From JAIEPW01 sp964471915 (lineage in GTDB: Bacteria > Acidobacteriota > Terriglobia > Bryobacterales > Bryobacteraceae), in contig CAYYID010000006.1 of NCBI GenBank assembly GCA_964471915.1, positions 1 through 64,000 of the forward strand: a stretch of 64,000 bases of DNA, in the 5' to 3' direction. The notes under the pieces were generated by a model. That model worked only from the letters and a program-made list of their open reading frames with translations, was not told where the DNA came from and did no database searches. Made by a program: the position numbers and the translations under genes. Of the stretch, positions 1 through 8,909 are shown one piece after another (within the stretch, counting starts at the first letter, position 1; every line of letters begins with the position of its first letter).

Positions 1-42
1 AGAACGGTTTGGAGACCGGGGTCCCGGAGTTCGGGGGATGGT

Positions 43-55
43 GGGGGATGCCCCC
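43..55 (-). terminator. Short GC hairpin just after the addA-like stop
   Basis: A perfect 5-bp stem (GGGGG / CCCCC, loop ATG) lies directly downstream of the minus-strand stop at 59-61. There is no T-tract on the minus strand, so it may only be a weak or Rho-assisted 3' end. The rest of bases 1-58 shows no gene. Confidence 0.25.
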
Positions 56-58
56 ATT

Positions 59-3007
59 CTAAACCTGCGCCGCCCGCCACTCCCGGACCACCCGCTCCGC
101 CGCCCCCGGATCCACCGGCACCCGCTCCGCTTCATCCTCGCGCAGCCAGTACAGATACGCCCCGTCCACCGCACGCCCGGTGTACCGCGCCAGCGCCGCC
201 GCGTAGATCTGCAACTGCACCCGGTACCGCTCCGCGTCCGCGCGATCCCGGTCCGTCTTGTAGTCCACCACCAGCAACTCGCCGTCGTCGAACCACAAGT
301 CGATCTGCCCGCGCACCACCACATCTTCCACGGCGAACTGGAAATCGAACTCGCGCTCGGACACCCGCGCCGCGCGCGCCCGCTGCCCCAGGGGACTCCG
401 GAAGAAACGCTCCGCAAGCCCCACCGCTTCCTCAGAAACCGCCGGCGCCCTTACACCCGCCAGCACCGCGTGGACCTCCCGCCCGAACTCCGACCCGTCC
501 GGACCGTCCGGTGCGCCCTCGACATCTTCGTCGCCTTGGAACACCGGCTCCGGATCCAAGCCGCGGTGCCGCGTCGCGAAGTAACGCTGCGGGTCTGCCG
601 CGAACAGCGCCAACGACGTCGCGGCCACGGCCGCGTCGTATTGCCCCGTCACCGTGGGGCGCGGCAGAAACACCGCCGGCGCGGCGGCGGCCGGGACCTG
701 CGCGCGCGCCGCCCCGGGACCTCCTGCCGCCGCCACGCGCGGCACCCCGCCCAGCGCCGCCTCCGCGCGCTTCACCCACTCGCCCTTCTGCTGCTTCGCG
801 GTCCACGACAGCACCAGGTGTTCCCGCGCGCGTGTCATGGCGACATACAGCAGCCGGTTCTCTTCCCGCGCCTCCCGCTCCTTCACCTCTTCCTGCACCG
901 CCCGCCGCACCGGATCGCTGAACGACCGGCCGGACTCCGGATGGTGCCACTTCACGCCGATCCGGTCCCCCGCCAGCACCAGCGACGAGCGCCCGCCCCG
1001 ATCCGGACGCCGGTGCATCGCGGCCAGGAACACGCACGGGAACTCGAGTCCCTTCGCGGCGTGCACCGTCATCAGGCGCACCGCGTCGGCGGCCAGCGGC
1101 GGCGGCGCCGGAGCCTCGGACTGTGCGGCGCGCAGCGCCTCCAGGCTTTCCGCCAGCTCCACCAGCGGCTCGGGTTCGGTGGCGTGGCGGCGCCGCAGCA
1201 GTCCGAAGAACTTCTCGACATTGGCGCGCGCGCGCTCGCCCAGCGACGCCTCGTAGCCGCACGTGTCCAGAAACGGCTGCAGCATGCGGTCCGGCGAAAC
1301 GGGACGCCGCCGCTCGGCGGCCACCATTGCGAAGAACTCGTCCGCACAGGCTGCCCCCTGCTTCCACGCGAATACCTCGGCGTCGCTGAGGCCCACCAGC
1401 GGCGAGCGCAGCACGCCCGCCACCGCCACTTCGTCCCGCGGGTTCGCGAGCACGCGCAGCAGCAGCACCAAGTCCCGCACTTCGCGCGCTTCCAGAAACA
1501 ACCGCCCGCCCGCCAGCAGCGCCGGGATCCCGTGGCGCTCCAGCGCCTCGGCCACCGGCTCCAGCGCGCCCAGCGTGCGCGCCAGCACCGCGAAATCGCG
1601 GTATTCCGCCGCGCGCGTCACGCCCTGCTCGTCCACGCGGAGCGAGGCATGCAATTCCGCCAGGCGCGCGGCCTGCAACTCCGGCTCCGCGCCGTCTTCT
1701 TCGCCGGTCAGGATCTCGACGCTCGCGTCCCGCCGTTCGGCGTACGGATAACAGGCCTGCAGCGGACGCGCCACCAGCCCGGGCAGGCCGTCGGCGATCC
1801 GCGCCACGGCGTCCAGCACGCCCGCGCGGCTGCGATGGTTGTCGCGCAGGTCGTCCACCACGCCCGCCGCCGCCACTTCCGCGCGGAACTCCTCGAAGCT
1901 CTCGGGCGCGGCGTGGCGGAAGCCGTAAATCGACTGATTGATGTCGCCCACCGCGAAGAAGCTCCGCTCGCGGCGCAGCAGCGACACCAGCCGCCACTGC
2001 AGAGGGTTCGTGTCCTGCAGTTCGTCCATCAGGATCTGGTCGAAGCGCGCGCGCGTCGCCTCGCGGATCTCCGGCCGCTCCCCCAGCAGGCGGATGGCGC
2101 ACTCTTCGAGGTCGGCGAAATCGAGCCCCGCCGCGGCGCGCTTGCGCTCCGCGTAGCCCGCCGCCAGGCGATCCAGCGCGCCGTGCAGCAACCCGAGCAG
2201 CGGCGCGTAGCGCGCGGCCAGCAGCTCGCCGGCCGCGGCCTCCACCAGTTCCTTGGCCTCTCTGTGCGCCTGCGCGAAGGCCGGCGCGCTGCGCAGCTTG
2301 TTGCCGTTGTGCTGGTAGGACGCGCACAGCGCCAGACGCTGTTCGGGCTCGGCGAGAAATTGCCGCGCCCACTGCTGCAGGTTCTCCGCGTCCGCGTTGG
2401 GCGGACGCACAGGCGCCAGGCGCGCGGCGATCTCCGCGAGCCGGGCCGTCGCGGACTCAGGCAACGCCACCGCGCGCGGCGCGGCCAGCCGCCGCTCGAT
2501 CAGCAATTCGATGAGGCTCCGCGCCAGGTCCGGCTGGGAGCCGGTATCGCTGGTCGCCAGATCGATCGCCTCCAGCAGCTCCCGCAGCGTCCGCGGCTGC
2601 TCGAGGAACAGCGACTCCAGCGCGGCTTCCGCGGCCTCCCGCGCCAGCCGGTCCGCGCGCGGCTGCTCCAGCACCACGAACCGCGGATCCACGCCCGCCG
2701 CCACCGCGTGCTCTCGCAGCAGGCGCGCGCAGAAGCCGTCGATCGTCGCCACCCAGGCACGCTCCAGCGCCTGCCGCCGCTCCGCCTGCGCGGCGAAGCG
2801 CCGCGCCAGCCGGGCCTTGATCTCCGTCGCCGCCTTCTCCGTGAAGGTGATGGCGAGGATGCGCGTCGGGTCGCAGCCGCGCTCCTCCACCAGCCACGCG
2901 AACCGCTCGATCAGCACGCGCGTCTTGCCGGACCCGGGGCCCGCCACCACGCACACGTCCTGCCCCCAGCGCTCCACCGCCGCGCGCTGTTCCGCCGACA
3001 GGCTCAT
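59..3007 (-). CDS. addA: AddA-like UvrD/Rep helicase with C-terminal nuclease
   Basis: Predicted ATP-dependent DNA helicase-nuclease subunit for double-strand-break repair, cytoplasmic, 982 aa. Seen: Walker A GPGSGKT at residues 23-29, a DELQDT Walker B near 326, DINQSIYGFR, the motif V-type stretch TVHAAKGLEFP, motif VI LYVAMTRAREH, and near residue 914 the PD-(D/E)XK nuclease signature VDYKTD. This order (SF1A helicase then RecB-like nuclease) is that of AddA/RecB. The ATG at 3007 overlaps the stop of the AddB-like gene by 4 bases (ATGA), so the two are probably translationally coupled and form a complex. The reading frame is open further upstream, but that part reads as the shadow of addB. 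RecB-like is the alternative name; the AddB-like partner favours AddA. Confidence 0.92.
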   Translation of the reverse strand: MSLSAEQRAAVERWGQDVCVVAGPGSGKTRVLIERFAWLVEERGCDPTRILAITFTEKAATEIKARLARRFAAQAERRQALERAWVATIDGFCARLLREHAVAAGVDPRFVVLEQPRADRLAREAAEAALESLFLEQPRTLRELLEAIDLATSDTGSQPDLARSLIELLIERRLAAPRAVALPESATARLAEIAARLAPVRPPNADAENLQQWARQFLAEPEQRLALCASYQHNGNKLRSAPAFAQAHREAKELVEAAAGELLAARYAPLLGLLHGALDRLAAGYAERKRAAAGLDFADLEECAIRLLGERPEIREATRARFDQILMDELQDTNPLQWRLVSLLRRERSFFAVGDINQSIYGFRHAAPESFEEFRAEVAAAGVVDDLRDNHRSRAGVLDAVARIADGLPGLVARPLQACYPYAERRDASVEILTGEEDGAEPELQAARLAELHASLRVDEQGVTRAAEYRDFAVLARTLGALEPVAEALERHGIPALLAGGRLFLEAREVRDLVLLLRVLANPRDEVAVAGVLRSPLVGLSDAEVFAWKQGAACADEFFAMVAAERRRPVSPDRMLQPFLDTCGYEASLGERARANVEKFFGLLRRRHATEPEPLVELAESLEALRAAQSEAPAPPPLAADAVRLMTVHAAKGLEFPCVFLAAMHRRPDRGGRSSLVLAGDRIGVKWHHPESGRSFSDPVRRAVQEEVKEREAREENRLLYVAMTRAREHLVLSWTAKQQKGEWVKRAEAALGGVPRVAAAGGPGAARAQVPAAAAPAVFLPRPTVTGQYDAAVAATSLALFAADPQRYFATRHRGLDPEPVFQGDEDVEGAPDGPDGSEFGREVHAVLAGVRAPAVSEEAVGLAERFFRSPLGQRARAARVSEREFDFQFAVEDVVVRGQIDLWFDDGELLVVDYKTDRDRADAERYRVQLQIYAAALARYTGRAVDGAYLYWLREDEAERVPVDPGAAERVVREWRAAQV

Positions 3008-5568
3008 TCGGCGGCCTCCCGCACGCGCGGCTCCGCGGTCTCGATCCGGCAGATATCGCGGTAGTCGCACCAGCGGCACTTGTCCGCGACCGCCGGCCGT
3101 GGCGCGCACACGCCCGCCCGGATACCGTCGCGCGCCGCCAGCGTGCGCTCCACCGCGGTGTGGATGCGCTCCCGCAGGTCCGCGGCCCGGCACGCCTCGC
3201 CGAACCCCGCCAGCCCGGGGATCCCCACATGCCAGCCGCTCCACGCCGCGCCCTTCTTGAACGCGCAGTAGAGCATGCCCGCGGGCTCCAGGCCGAACTG
3301 CCGCTCGGCGGCCAGCAGATACAGCCCGCCCTGCACCCGTGTCTCGTCGTCGTCGTCCGTGTACTTCTCGGCCGCGCGCGAGTACTTGTAGTCGATCACC
3401 AGCGCGCGGCCCTCGGGCGAGCGATCCAGGCGGTCGATGCGCCCCTGCACCGCGATCCCGTCCAGCGTGATCTCGAACTCCTGCTCCGCCAGTTGCGCCC
3501 AGCCCAGCGGAAACTGCCTGGCCGTTTCGGCAAAGCCCAGAATCGCGCGCCGCATCTCGAGCCGGATCGCCTCCGTGCGGTATCCGGCGGGGACCCGCGC
3601 CCGCCGCGTTTCTTCCTCGAAGATGCGGTCGAACTTCGCTTCAATGAACAGCCCCGGATCCGACGTCCATTCGTGCAGCACGCGGTGGACGAGCTGGCCT
3701 TGCAACAGGAAGTCTAGCCGCTCGCGCGGCGCGGGCGGCGCCGCGGCGAACTTCGCCGTGTAGCGCCCGAAGTACAGGAACGGACACTGCAGATAGGCCT
3801 CGACGCGCGACGGCGACAGCCGGACCAGCGGCACGTTCTCGAGCAGCACCGGCTCCGCCGCGCGCGCGGCATGCCGCGGCGTTGGACGCACCAGCGCGGG
3901 CGGGTCCTCGGAGCCTGCCGCTCCCTCACCGTCGCGGCCCGATTGCGCGCCTTCGCCCTCGGCGGCCGCCAGGAAAAAGCTCGGCAACTGCTCCTCGCCC
4001 TGGTCGTCGAACCGCGGGTAGCTCAGCGTGGTCTCCACCGTAGCGCGCGAGCACGCGAGTTCGAACAGGAACCGTTCCTCCTCCTCCCGCTCGGCCGCTC
4101 CCGGCAGCCCCAGTGCCGCGCGCTCCCGTTCCGCGAGCAGCGGATCCGGAGCCGCGTAGCGCGGGAACCGGCCTTCGATCATCCCGCACACGAAAACCAC
4201 CGGCAGCTCCCACTGCCGGGCCTCGTACACATCGAGGATGTGGACCACGTTGCGGCGCAGGTCCGGAGCGCGCAACGGCGTCAGTTCGAGCGTCTGCTCG
4301 AACTCGGCCCAGAAAGCCGCGAAGGTCTGCCGCTCCGGATGCAGCCGCGCGGTCTCGTCCGCCGCCTTGGCGAATTCCTCGAAGGCCCGCGCGTGCAGGC
4401 GCGCCGCGGCGGCGTCCTCCGGCTCCGGGACCGTCTGCCGCAGCAGCGCCAAGTCCGCCGCCCAGGCCCGTCCTTCGCGGGCGCCGCCGCGCCAGGTCTC
4501 CCAGCGCTCCAGTTGCTCGCGCAGGGACTTCGGTGCTTTGGCCCTCCCCAGGACTTCGAGTCCGCGGGACGGCAGCGCCTCGCGCAGCGCGAAGTCCAGG
4601 CGGTCGCCGGCCGGCGTGCCCCCGAGCCCCGCGGCCGGAAGCCGGATCGCCGCCAGCGTCCGCTCCAGATCCCAGCCCGAGAGCAGCGCGGCGGCCAGAC
4701 CGCGCAGGTACGCGATCGCCGGGTGCCCGGCCAGTGGATCCGCGAAGTAGTGCCGGTACGGGATCCCGAAGCGCTCGAAGGCCGCCTCCAGCGCCGCCAG
4801 ATACGGCTCGCGGGAGCGCAGGATCACGCCGTGCTCGCGGAACGGCCGTCCGCTGGCCAGCACCCGCTGCGCGATCGCCGTGGCCTCGCGCGCCAGCGAC
4901 GGCGCGGTGAAGAGCGTGCGCGGCGCCTGACGGAACCGCTGCGTGAATTGTGTCTCCGCGAAGTCGAGGCCGCGCAGCGCCCGCGCCGCGGCTCCCTCGG
5001 GCAGCGCCACGGTGACGTCCGCGTGCCGCGCCAGCGCGCGGATCACTTCGAGCTCCGGCCCGGTGAAGGTGAAGAAGCCGTCCAACAGCACCTGCCCGCT
5101 CGCGGTCAGCCGCTCCGCCGCCTGCCCCAGGCGGCGCCGGCGCAGCGGCAGTTCGCGATCCACCTGTGCGTACACGCGGCCGAGGTCGCCCGCGACGCGC
5201 GCCGGCGGCACGCCCGCCGCGGAAAGCTCGTTCACCGTCGCGGCCAGCGCGTGCACGAAGCCGGCAAGGTCTCGGACGCGCGCGAACGAAGGCGGCGCCA
5301 GTTTCTCCAAAGCGCGGCGGAGCGCGCTCTCCAGCGCCGCCGCCGTCGGCTCCGGCGCGTCGCAGAACCCGGCGAGAAACTGCGCCAGCGTGCGGATCCG
5401 TGACGGCCGCACCACGTGGCCTGCCCGGGCGAGCTGATGGCGGAGGTGCACCGCCATGGTGGCCGTCGGGGTGAGCAGCAGCGAACCCCCGGGGTCCGCA
5501 CGCCACGCCTCGAGGATCGCGGTGGACTTGCCCGAGCCTGGCGGCCCGATGAAAAGCCGGCGCTGCAA
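3004..5568 (-). CDS. addB: AddB-like helicase-nuclease subunit
   Basis: Partner of the AddA-like enzyme, 854 aa. Seen: an N-terminal nucleotide-binding loop GPPGSGKS (residues 8-15), a RecB-type nuclease core with DYKYSR near residue 726, one Cys in LQCPF near 594 and a cluster CRWCDYRDIC near 832-841. In AddB proteins such an arrangement of four cysteines holds a 4Fe-4S cluster around the nuclease domain, so the same is inferred here. Sequence between the Walker A and the nuclease is divergent, as is usual for AddB, whose helicase motors are often inactive. It starts 29 bases downstream of the small TTG-start gene and overlaps the AddA-like gene by 4 bases, giving a three-gene transcription unit. 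Confidence 0.85.
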   Translation of the reverse strand: MQRRLFIGPPGSGKSTAILEAWRADPGGSLLLTPTATMAVHLRHQLARAGHVVRPSRIRTLAQFLAGFCDAPEPTAAALESALRRALEKLAPPSFARVRDLAGFVHALAATVNELSAAGVPPARVAGDLGRVYAQVDRELPLRRRRLGQAAERLTASGQVLLDGFFTFTGPELEVIRALARHADVTVALPEGAAARALRGLDFAETQFTQRFRQAPRTLFTAPSLAREATAIAQRVLASGRPFREHGVILRSREPYLAALEAAFERFGIPYRHYFADPLAGHPAIAYLRGLAAALLSGWDLERTLAAIRLPAAGLGGTPAGDRLDFALREALPSRGLEVLGRAKAPKSLREQLERWETWRGGAREGRAWAADLALLRQTVPEPEDAAAARLHARAFEEFAKAADETARLHPERQTFAAFWAEFEQTLELTPLRAPDLRRNVVHILDVYEARQWELPVVFVCGMIEGRFPRYAAPDPLLAERERAALGLPGAAEREEEERFLFELACSRATVETTLSYPRFDDQGEEQLPSFFLAAAEGEGAQSGRDGEGAAGSEDPPALVRPTPRHAARAAEPVLLENVPLVRLSPSRVEAYLQCPFLYFGRYTAKFAAAPPAPRERLDFLLQGQLVHRVLHEWTSDPGLFIEAKFDRIFEEETRRARVPAGYRTEAIRLEMRRAILGFAETARQFPLGWAQLAEQEFEITLDGIAVQGRIDRLDRSPEGRALVIDYKYSRAAEKYTDDDDETRVQGGLYLLAAERQFGLEPAGMLYCAFKKGAAWSGWHVGIPGLAGFGEACRAADLRERIHTAVERTLAARDGIRAGVCAPRPAVADKCRWCDYRDICRIETAEPRVREAAE

Positions 5569-5597
5569 GCACCCAGTATAGGAGGTCGGCCGTCAGG

Positions 5598-5858
5598 TCA
5601 GGAACTGAGCATCGACCGCACGTCCAGCGCGGCGCGGTCGAACCCGCTCGCCCGCAGCACCGCCTCCACTTCCGGCAGCCGTCCGGAGAACAGCGGGAAG
5701 TCCACCGCGGTCAGCGGACCGCCGTGGTGGATCTCCGGGTTGACGGGAAAGGGGATCCGCGCCAGTGCGTCCAGCAGGTCCTCGAGATCGCGGGGATGGA
5801 CCCGCACGGTGGCGCAGAGCAATTCGCCTTCGGCGCCGGCCAACAGGGTCGAGAGCAA
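5598..5858 (-). CDS. Small conserved-looking protein preceding addBA, TTG start
   Basis: An 86-aa protein not assigned to a family. The start is TTG at 5858, chosen because GGGAGGTG lies six bases upstream on the minus strand, the best Shine-Dalgarno in this part of the window; an overlapping GTG frame does not give a credible protein. The alternating hydrophobic strands and amphipathic helices (ATVRVHPRDLEDLLDAL, then TAVDFPLFSG, then PEVEAVLRASGF) would fit a small ferredoxin-like alpha/beta fold, which is a guess. It sits just downstream of a strong terminator and 29 bases ahead of the AddB-like gene, so it heads the repair operon. Function unknown. Confidence 0.6.
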   Translation of the reverse strand: MLSTLLAGAEGELLCATVRVHPRDLEDLLDALARIPFPVNPEIHHGGPLTAVDFPLFSGRLPEVEAVLRASGFDRAALDVRSMLSS

Positions 5859-5887
5859 CGTTCACCTCCCGGCGGTCCGATCTCACG

Positions 5888-5920
5888 AAAAAAACCCTGA
5901 GACGCGGGGTCTCAGGGTTT
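5888..5920 (-). terminator. Strong intrinsic terminator
   Basis: A perfect 12-bp inverted repeat (AAACCCTGAGAC at 5892-5903, GTCTCAGGGTTT at 5909-5920, 5-base loop) is followed on the minus strand by a run of seven T residues (A5888-A5894 on +). It ends transcripts coming from the hopanoid operon or from the structured stretch between that operon and the terminator. Confidence 0.9.
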
Positions 5921-5925
5921 CGAAA

Positions 5926-6120
5926 GCTTGAAGACCGACTCCGCCTTTAGCACTTTTTAGCGTGGTTGCAATTAGCAGGCCCCGAACAAGGCCTAAATCA
6001 ATCCACGTGACACCCTCAGGCTAGCATGAGAACCTGGATCGGGCAATAGGACTTTTTCATCCCGGGAACCCTTCCCTCGGCCGGTATCGCTCGGGGCTGC
6101 CCTGGTCTTCGCCTTCAAGC
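5926..6120 (-). ncRNA. Candidate structured RNA downstream of hpnD
   Basis: This 240-base gene-free interval can fold end to end. Seen on the + strand: GCTTGAAG (5926-5933) is complementary to CTTCAAGC (6113-6120), and GAAGACC (5930-5936) to GGTCTTC (6104-6110), two alternative closing helices. Inside, CGTGG/CCACG encloses a GGCC/GGCC hairpin near 5978-5993. The terminator at 5888-5920 follows. Length (~190 nt), a closing helix and an own terminator would suit a 6S-like or other small RNA, but I do not recognise a family consensus. It could also be a structured 3' UTR of the hopanoid operon. A 14-codon ATG frame (minus 6060-6016) has no further support. Confidence 0.3.
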
Positions 6121-6942
6121 GCGGAACTTCGCCGTGGCCAGGATCCACAGCTTCTCCCACGTGGGCACCCGGACCCGCGTCGCCAGCACCTCGAAGTGCG
6201 ACTCCTCGATCCGCTCCAGCAGGCGGCGGTAGATCTCGATCAACGCCCACAGCGCCGGCCGCGTCGACGGCGTCACCAGGTCCAGCAGCGGGCGCGACTC
6301 GCGGTAGTACTCGTGCGCGCGGTCGGCCTCGAAGCGCATCATCTCCAGAAACGCCGCGTTGCGCTCAAACGGCGTGACGCCGAAACGCGTCAGGTCCTCC
6401 GCGGGCAGATACACCCGGTCCTGCTCCAGGTCCTCCCGCACGTCGCGCAGGATGTTCGTCAACTGGAACGCGATCCCGCACTTCTCCGCCAGCGCCAGCG
6501 CGCGCGGATCCGTGAAGCCGAAGATGTGCACGATCGTCAGGCCCACCACCGACGCCACCTGGTAGCAGTAGCGGTACAGCTCGGCGAAGGTCTGGACGCG
6601 GCGCGGCAGCAGATCGCTGCAGACGCCGTCGATCATGTCGTGGAAGTACGCGGACGGGATCCCGTAGCGCGCCGCGGTGTCGGCGAACGCGGGCCACACC
6701 GGATGCCCGGCGGTGTCGCCGGCGAGCGCGCGGTCGAGTTCGGCGCGCCACGACGCGAGCGCGTCCGCGCGGTCGCCGACGCCGGCCGCATCGCTGAGGT
6801 CGTCGCAATGGCGCATGAATGCGTACACGGCGCACATGGCCTGGCGGCGCGGCGGATCCAGCAGCAGGAACGCGTAGTAGAAATTCCGCGCCTGCTCCCG
6901 CGCAACGCGCGTGCAATGGGCGTAGCTTTCGGCGACGGTCAT
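6115..6942 (-). CDS. hpnD: Presqualene diphosphate synthase HpnD
   Basis: Squalene/phytoene synthase family, 275 aa. HpnD condenses two farnesyl diphosphates to presqualene diphosphate, the first step of the HpnCDE route to squalene. Seen: the first Asp-rich motif HCDDLSD near residue 43 and the second, NILRDVREDLEQDRVYLP, near 165, both needed for Mg-diphosphate binding. The ATG at 6942 gives the usual family start (MTVAESY); the frame is open upstream only as shadow of hpnC. It lies 5 bases after hpnC and is the last gene of the hopanoid operon. Which of the two neighbours is HpnC and which HpnD is judged from sequence style and gene order. Confidence 0.88.
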   Translation of the reverse strand: MTVAESYAHCTRVAREQARNFYYAFLLLDPPRRQAMCAVYAFMRHCDDLSDAAGVGDRADALASWRAELDRALAGDTAGHPVWPAFADTAARYGIPSAYFHDMIDGVCSDLLPRRVQTFAELYRYCYQVASVVGLTIVHIFGFTDPRALALAEKCGIAFQLTNILRDVREDLEQDRVYLPAEDLTRFGVTPFERNAAFLEMMRFEADRAHEYYRESRPLLDLVTPSTRPALWALIEIYRRLLERIEESHFEVLATRVRVPTWEKLWILATAKFRA

Positions 6943-6947
6943 GGCAA

Positions 6948-7862
6948 TCACGCGGCGCGGGCGAACGTCCGGCGCGCCAGGGTTCCCAGCAGCAGCGCCG
7001 CGCGCTCCAGCTTCGAGATCGCGGGACGCCGCGCCAGCACATCGTAGCCCTGGTCCGCGATCTTGTCCAGCACCTTCATCCCGCCCCGGCTGAATAGCTC
7101 CAGGTCCAGGCCCAGGCGGCGGTTCACCTGGCCGGCCAGCGGCAGGCCTTCCTCGAACAACCCGCGGGCGACGCCGCAGGCTTCGCGCATCGCGGCGGCA
7201 AAGCGCGCGTCGCAGCGCCGGGCGAAGATCTGCTCCTCGGTGACGCCGTGCCGCGCCAGCAGGTCCAGCGGCAGGTAGATCCGGTCCTTCGCCAGGTCGA
7301 CGGTCACGTCCTGCCAGAAGTTCGCGAGCTGCAGCGCGGTGCACGTCGCGTCGGAAAGCCGCTGCCGTTCCGCGTCGCGGTAGCCGCACAGATAGAGCAC
7401 CAGCCGGCCCACCGGATTCGCGGAGTTCCGGCAGTAGGCGAACACCTCGTCCCAGCCGGCGTAGCGCGTCACGCGCTGGTCGTGCTCGAACGCGGTGATC
7501 AGGTCGTCGAAGGGCTCGCGCGGCAGGTCATGCGCGGCGATCGTCTGCCGCAGCGCCACGAACACGGGATGGCGCGCGGCGCCGGCGTAGGCCTCGTGCA
7601 ACTGCCCGCGCCACCAGGCGAGCAGCTCCAGCGAGCGCGCGGGGTCGCCCAGCTCGTCGCCCAGGTCGTCGGCCCAGCGGCAGAAGGAATAAACGTTATA
7701 GAAATCCTGGTGCAGGCGCTTCGGCAGCAGGAAGCTGACGACGTGAAAGTTCTCGTAGTGGCTGGTGGCGAGCCAGCGCGTGTACGCGAGCGCTTCCTCC
7801 GGCGAGGCCGCGCGCGCCATCGCCTCGGCCGAATCGACGAACTCCTTCGGGCCGAGCAGCAC
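6948..7862 (-). CDS. hpnC: Hydroxysqualene synthase HpnC
   Basis: Second squalene/phytoene synthase-family enzyme, 304 aa, that converts presqualene diphosphate to hydroxysqualene in the HpnCDE pathway. Seen: RWADDLGDE near residue 63 and NFWQDVTVDLAKDRIYLP near 182, the two Asp-rich motifs. The start is a GTG at 7862, six bases after the preceding stop; an internal ATG at 7820 would shorten it by 14 residues but removes the LLGPKEFVDSAEAM stretch, which looks native. The expected third enzyme, the FAD-dependent HpnE that removes the hydroxyl, is not in this cluster and must lie elsewhere if the pathway is complete. Confidence 0.88.
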   Translation of the reverse strand: MLLGPKEFVDSAEAMARAASPEEALAYTRWLATSHYENFHVVSFLLPKRLHQDFYNVYSFCRWADDLGDELGDPARSLELLAWWRGQLHEAYAGAARHPVFVALRQTIAAHDLPREPFDDLITAFEHDQRVTRYAGWDEVFAYCRNSANPVGRLVLYLCGYRDAERQRLSDATCTALQLANFWQDVTVDLAKDRIYLPLDLLARHGVTEEQIFARRCDARFAAAMREACGVARGLFEEGLPLAGQVNRRLGLDLELFSRGGMKVLDKIADQGYDVLARRPAISKLERAALLLGTLARRTFARAA

Positions 7863-7868
7863 GGCGGC

Positions 7869-8909
7869 TCAGGGAATGATCGCCGTCTTCATGTGGCCGT
7901 TGTGGCTCATGAGATGGCGCATGACGTCGAGGAGGTTGTGCAGCGGCTCCACCCGGTTCACGAAGTCGCGAGCCACGATCTCCCCGCGCGAGATGATCTC
8001 CAGTGCGCGGCGGATCAGCTTCGGCGTGTGGTGGAAACTGGCCTTGCAGGTGATCTCGGAGTAGTGCAGCAGGTTGGTGTCCAGGCTGATCTTCGATTCG
8101 TTGGGGCAGCCGCCGAAGAAGTTCACGATGCCGCCGCGGCGCAATAGCTTCACCGCCAGGTGCCACGCCTCGGGATTGCCCACGGCTTCGATGGCGACAT
8201 CCACGCCGCGGCCGTTCGTCAGCTTGTGCACGGCCGGCACCACGTCCTCGCCGTCCGCGTTGATCAGGCCCGCGTCCGCGCCCAGCCGCGCCGCGCGGTC
8301 CAACTGCGACTGGCGGCGGCCGATCGCGATCACGTTCGCGCCGAACAGCTTCGCCAGCCGGATGAACATGCACCCGATGGGACCCAGGCCGATCACGGCC
8401 ACATGGTCGCCGGGCTGAATGCCGGTCTCTTCCACGCCGTGCAGCACGCAGGCCAGCGGCTCCACCAGCGCGGCGTCCTGGTAGGACACGCCGTCGGGGA
8501 TCACGTGCGTGTTCTTCTCCACGATGCGCCGCGGGATCCGGATGTACTCGGCGTACGCGCCGTTATTGAACAGCAGATCCTCGCACAGGTTCTCTTTGCC
8601 CTTGCGGCAGTAAAAGCACGCGCCGCACGGCGCGGAGTTCGCCGCGACGATGCGCTGGCCCGTGTGGAACCGCTCCACTTCCGAGCCGACCGCTACGACA
8701 TCGCCCGCCAGTTCATGACCGAAAAGCGCCGGAGGCACGATCATCCGCGCATGGTAGCCGCGCCGGAAGACCTTCACGTCCGTGCCGCACGTCAGCGCCG
8801 CTTTTACCCGCACCAGGAGATCGCCCGCGCCCAACGCCGGTACGCCCACCTCTTCGATTTCCAGGTGCTCCTTGCCGTAGAGTACGGCCGCGGTCATCTG
8901 TGAGTTCAC
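7869..8909 (-). CDS. Zinc-dependent medium-chain dehydrogenase 1 in the hopanoid operon
   Basis: NAD(P)-dependent MDR-family alcohol/polyol dehydrogenase, 346 aa, closest in style to sorbitol or L-threonine dehydrogenases. Seen: catalytic-zinc ligands in TCGTDVK (Cys) and GHELAG (His-Glu), the four structural-zinc cysteines in CGACFYC plus a later NLC, and the cofactor loop GLGPIG near residue 176. The GTG start at 8909 shares one base with the stop of dehydrogenase 2 (TAGTG), so coupling is likely; an ATG four codons in is an alternative. Substrate unknown. Its place between hpnG and hpnC suggests a role on hopanoid side chains or an isoprenoid alcohol, which is inference. Confidence 0.85.
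   Translation of the reverse strand: MNSQMTAAVLYGKEHLEIEEVGVPALGAGDLLVRVKAALTCGTDVKVFRRGYHARMIVPPALFGHELAGDVVAVGSEVERFHTGQRIVAANSAPCGACFYCRKGKENLCEDLLFNNGAYAEYIRIPRRIVEKNTHVIPDGVSYQDAALVEPLACVLHGVEETGIQPGDHVAVIGLGPIGCMFIRLAKLFGANVIAIGRRQSQLDRAARLGADAGLINADGEDVVPAVHKLTNGRGVDVAIEAVGNPEAWHLAVKLLRRGGIVNFFGGCPNESKISLDTNLLHYSEITCKASFHHTPKLIRRALEIISRGEIVARDFVNRVEPLHNLLDVMRHLMSHNGHMKTAIIP

Noticed and set aside
38..3064. 1008-codon open frame on the + strand opposite the AddA-like gene
   Set aside because: Arg/Pro/His-rich translation with no domain; it is the antisense shadow of a high-GC gene with clear helicase motifs.
6016..6060. 14-codon ATG frame (minus) that might be a leader peptide
   Set aside because: No run of regulatory codons, no downstream gene to attenuate, and it lies inside a self-complementary stretch.
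5926..6120. tmRNA, SRP RNA or a known riboswitch in the gap after hpnD
   Set aside because: None of the consensus sequences I know (tmRNA acceptor end, SRP GGAAGC core, TPP or cobalamin boxes) is present; kept only as an unclassified structured candidate.
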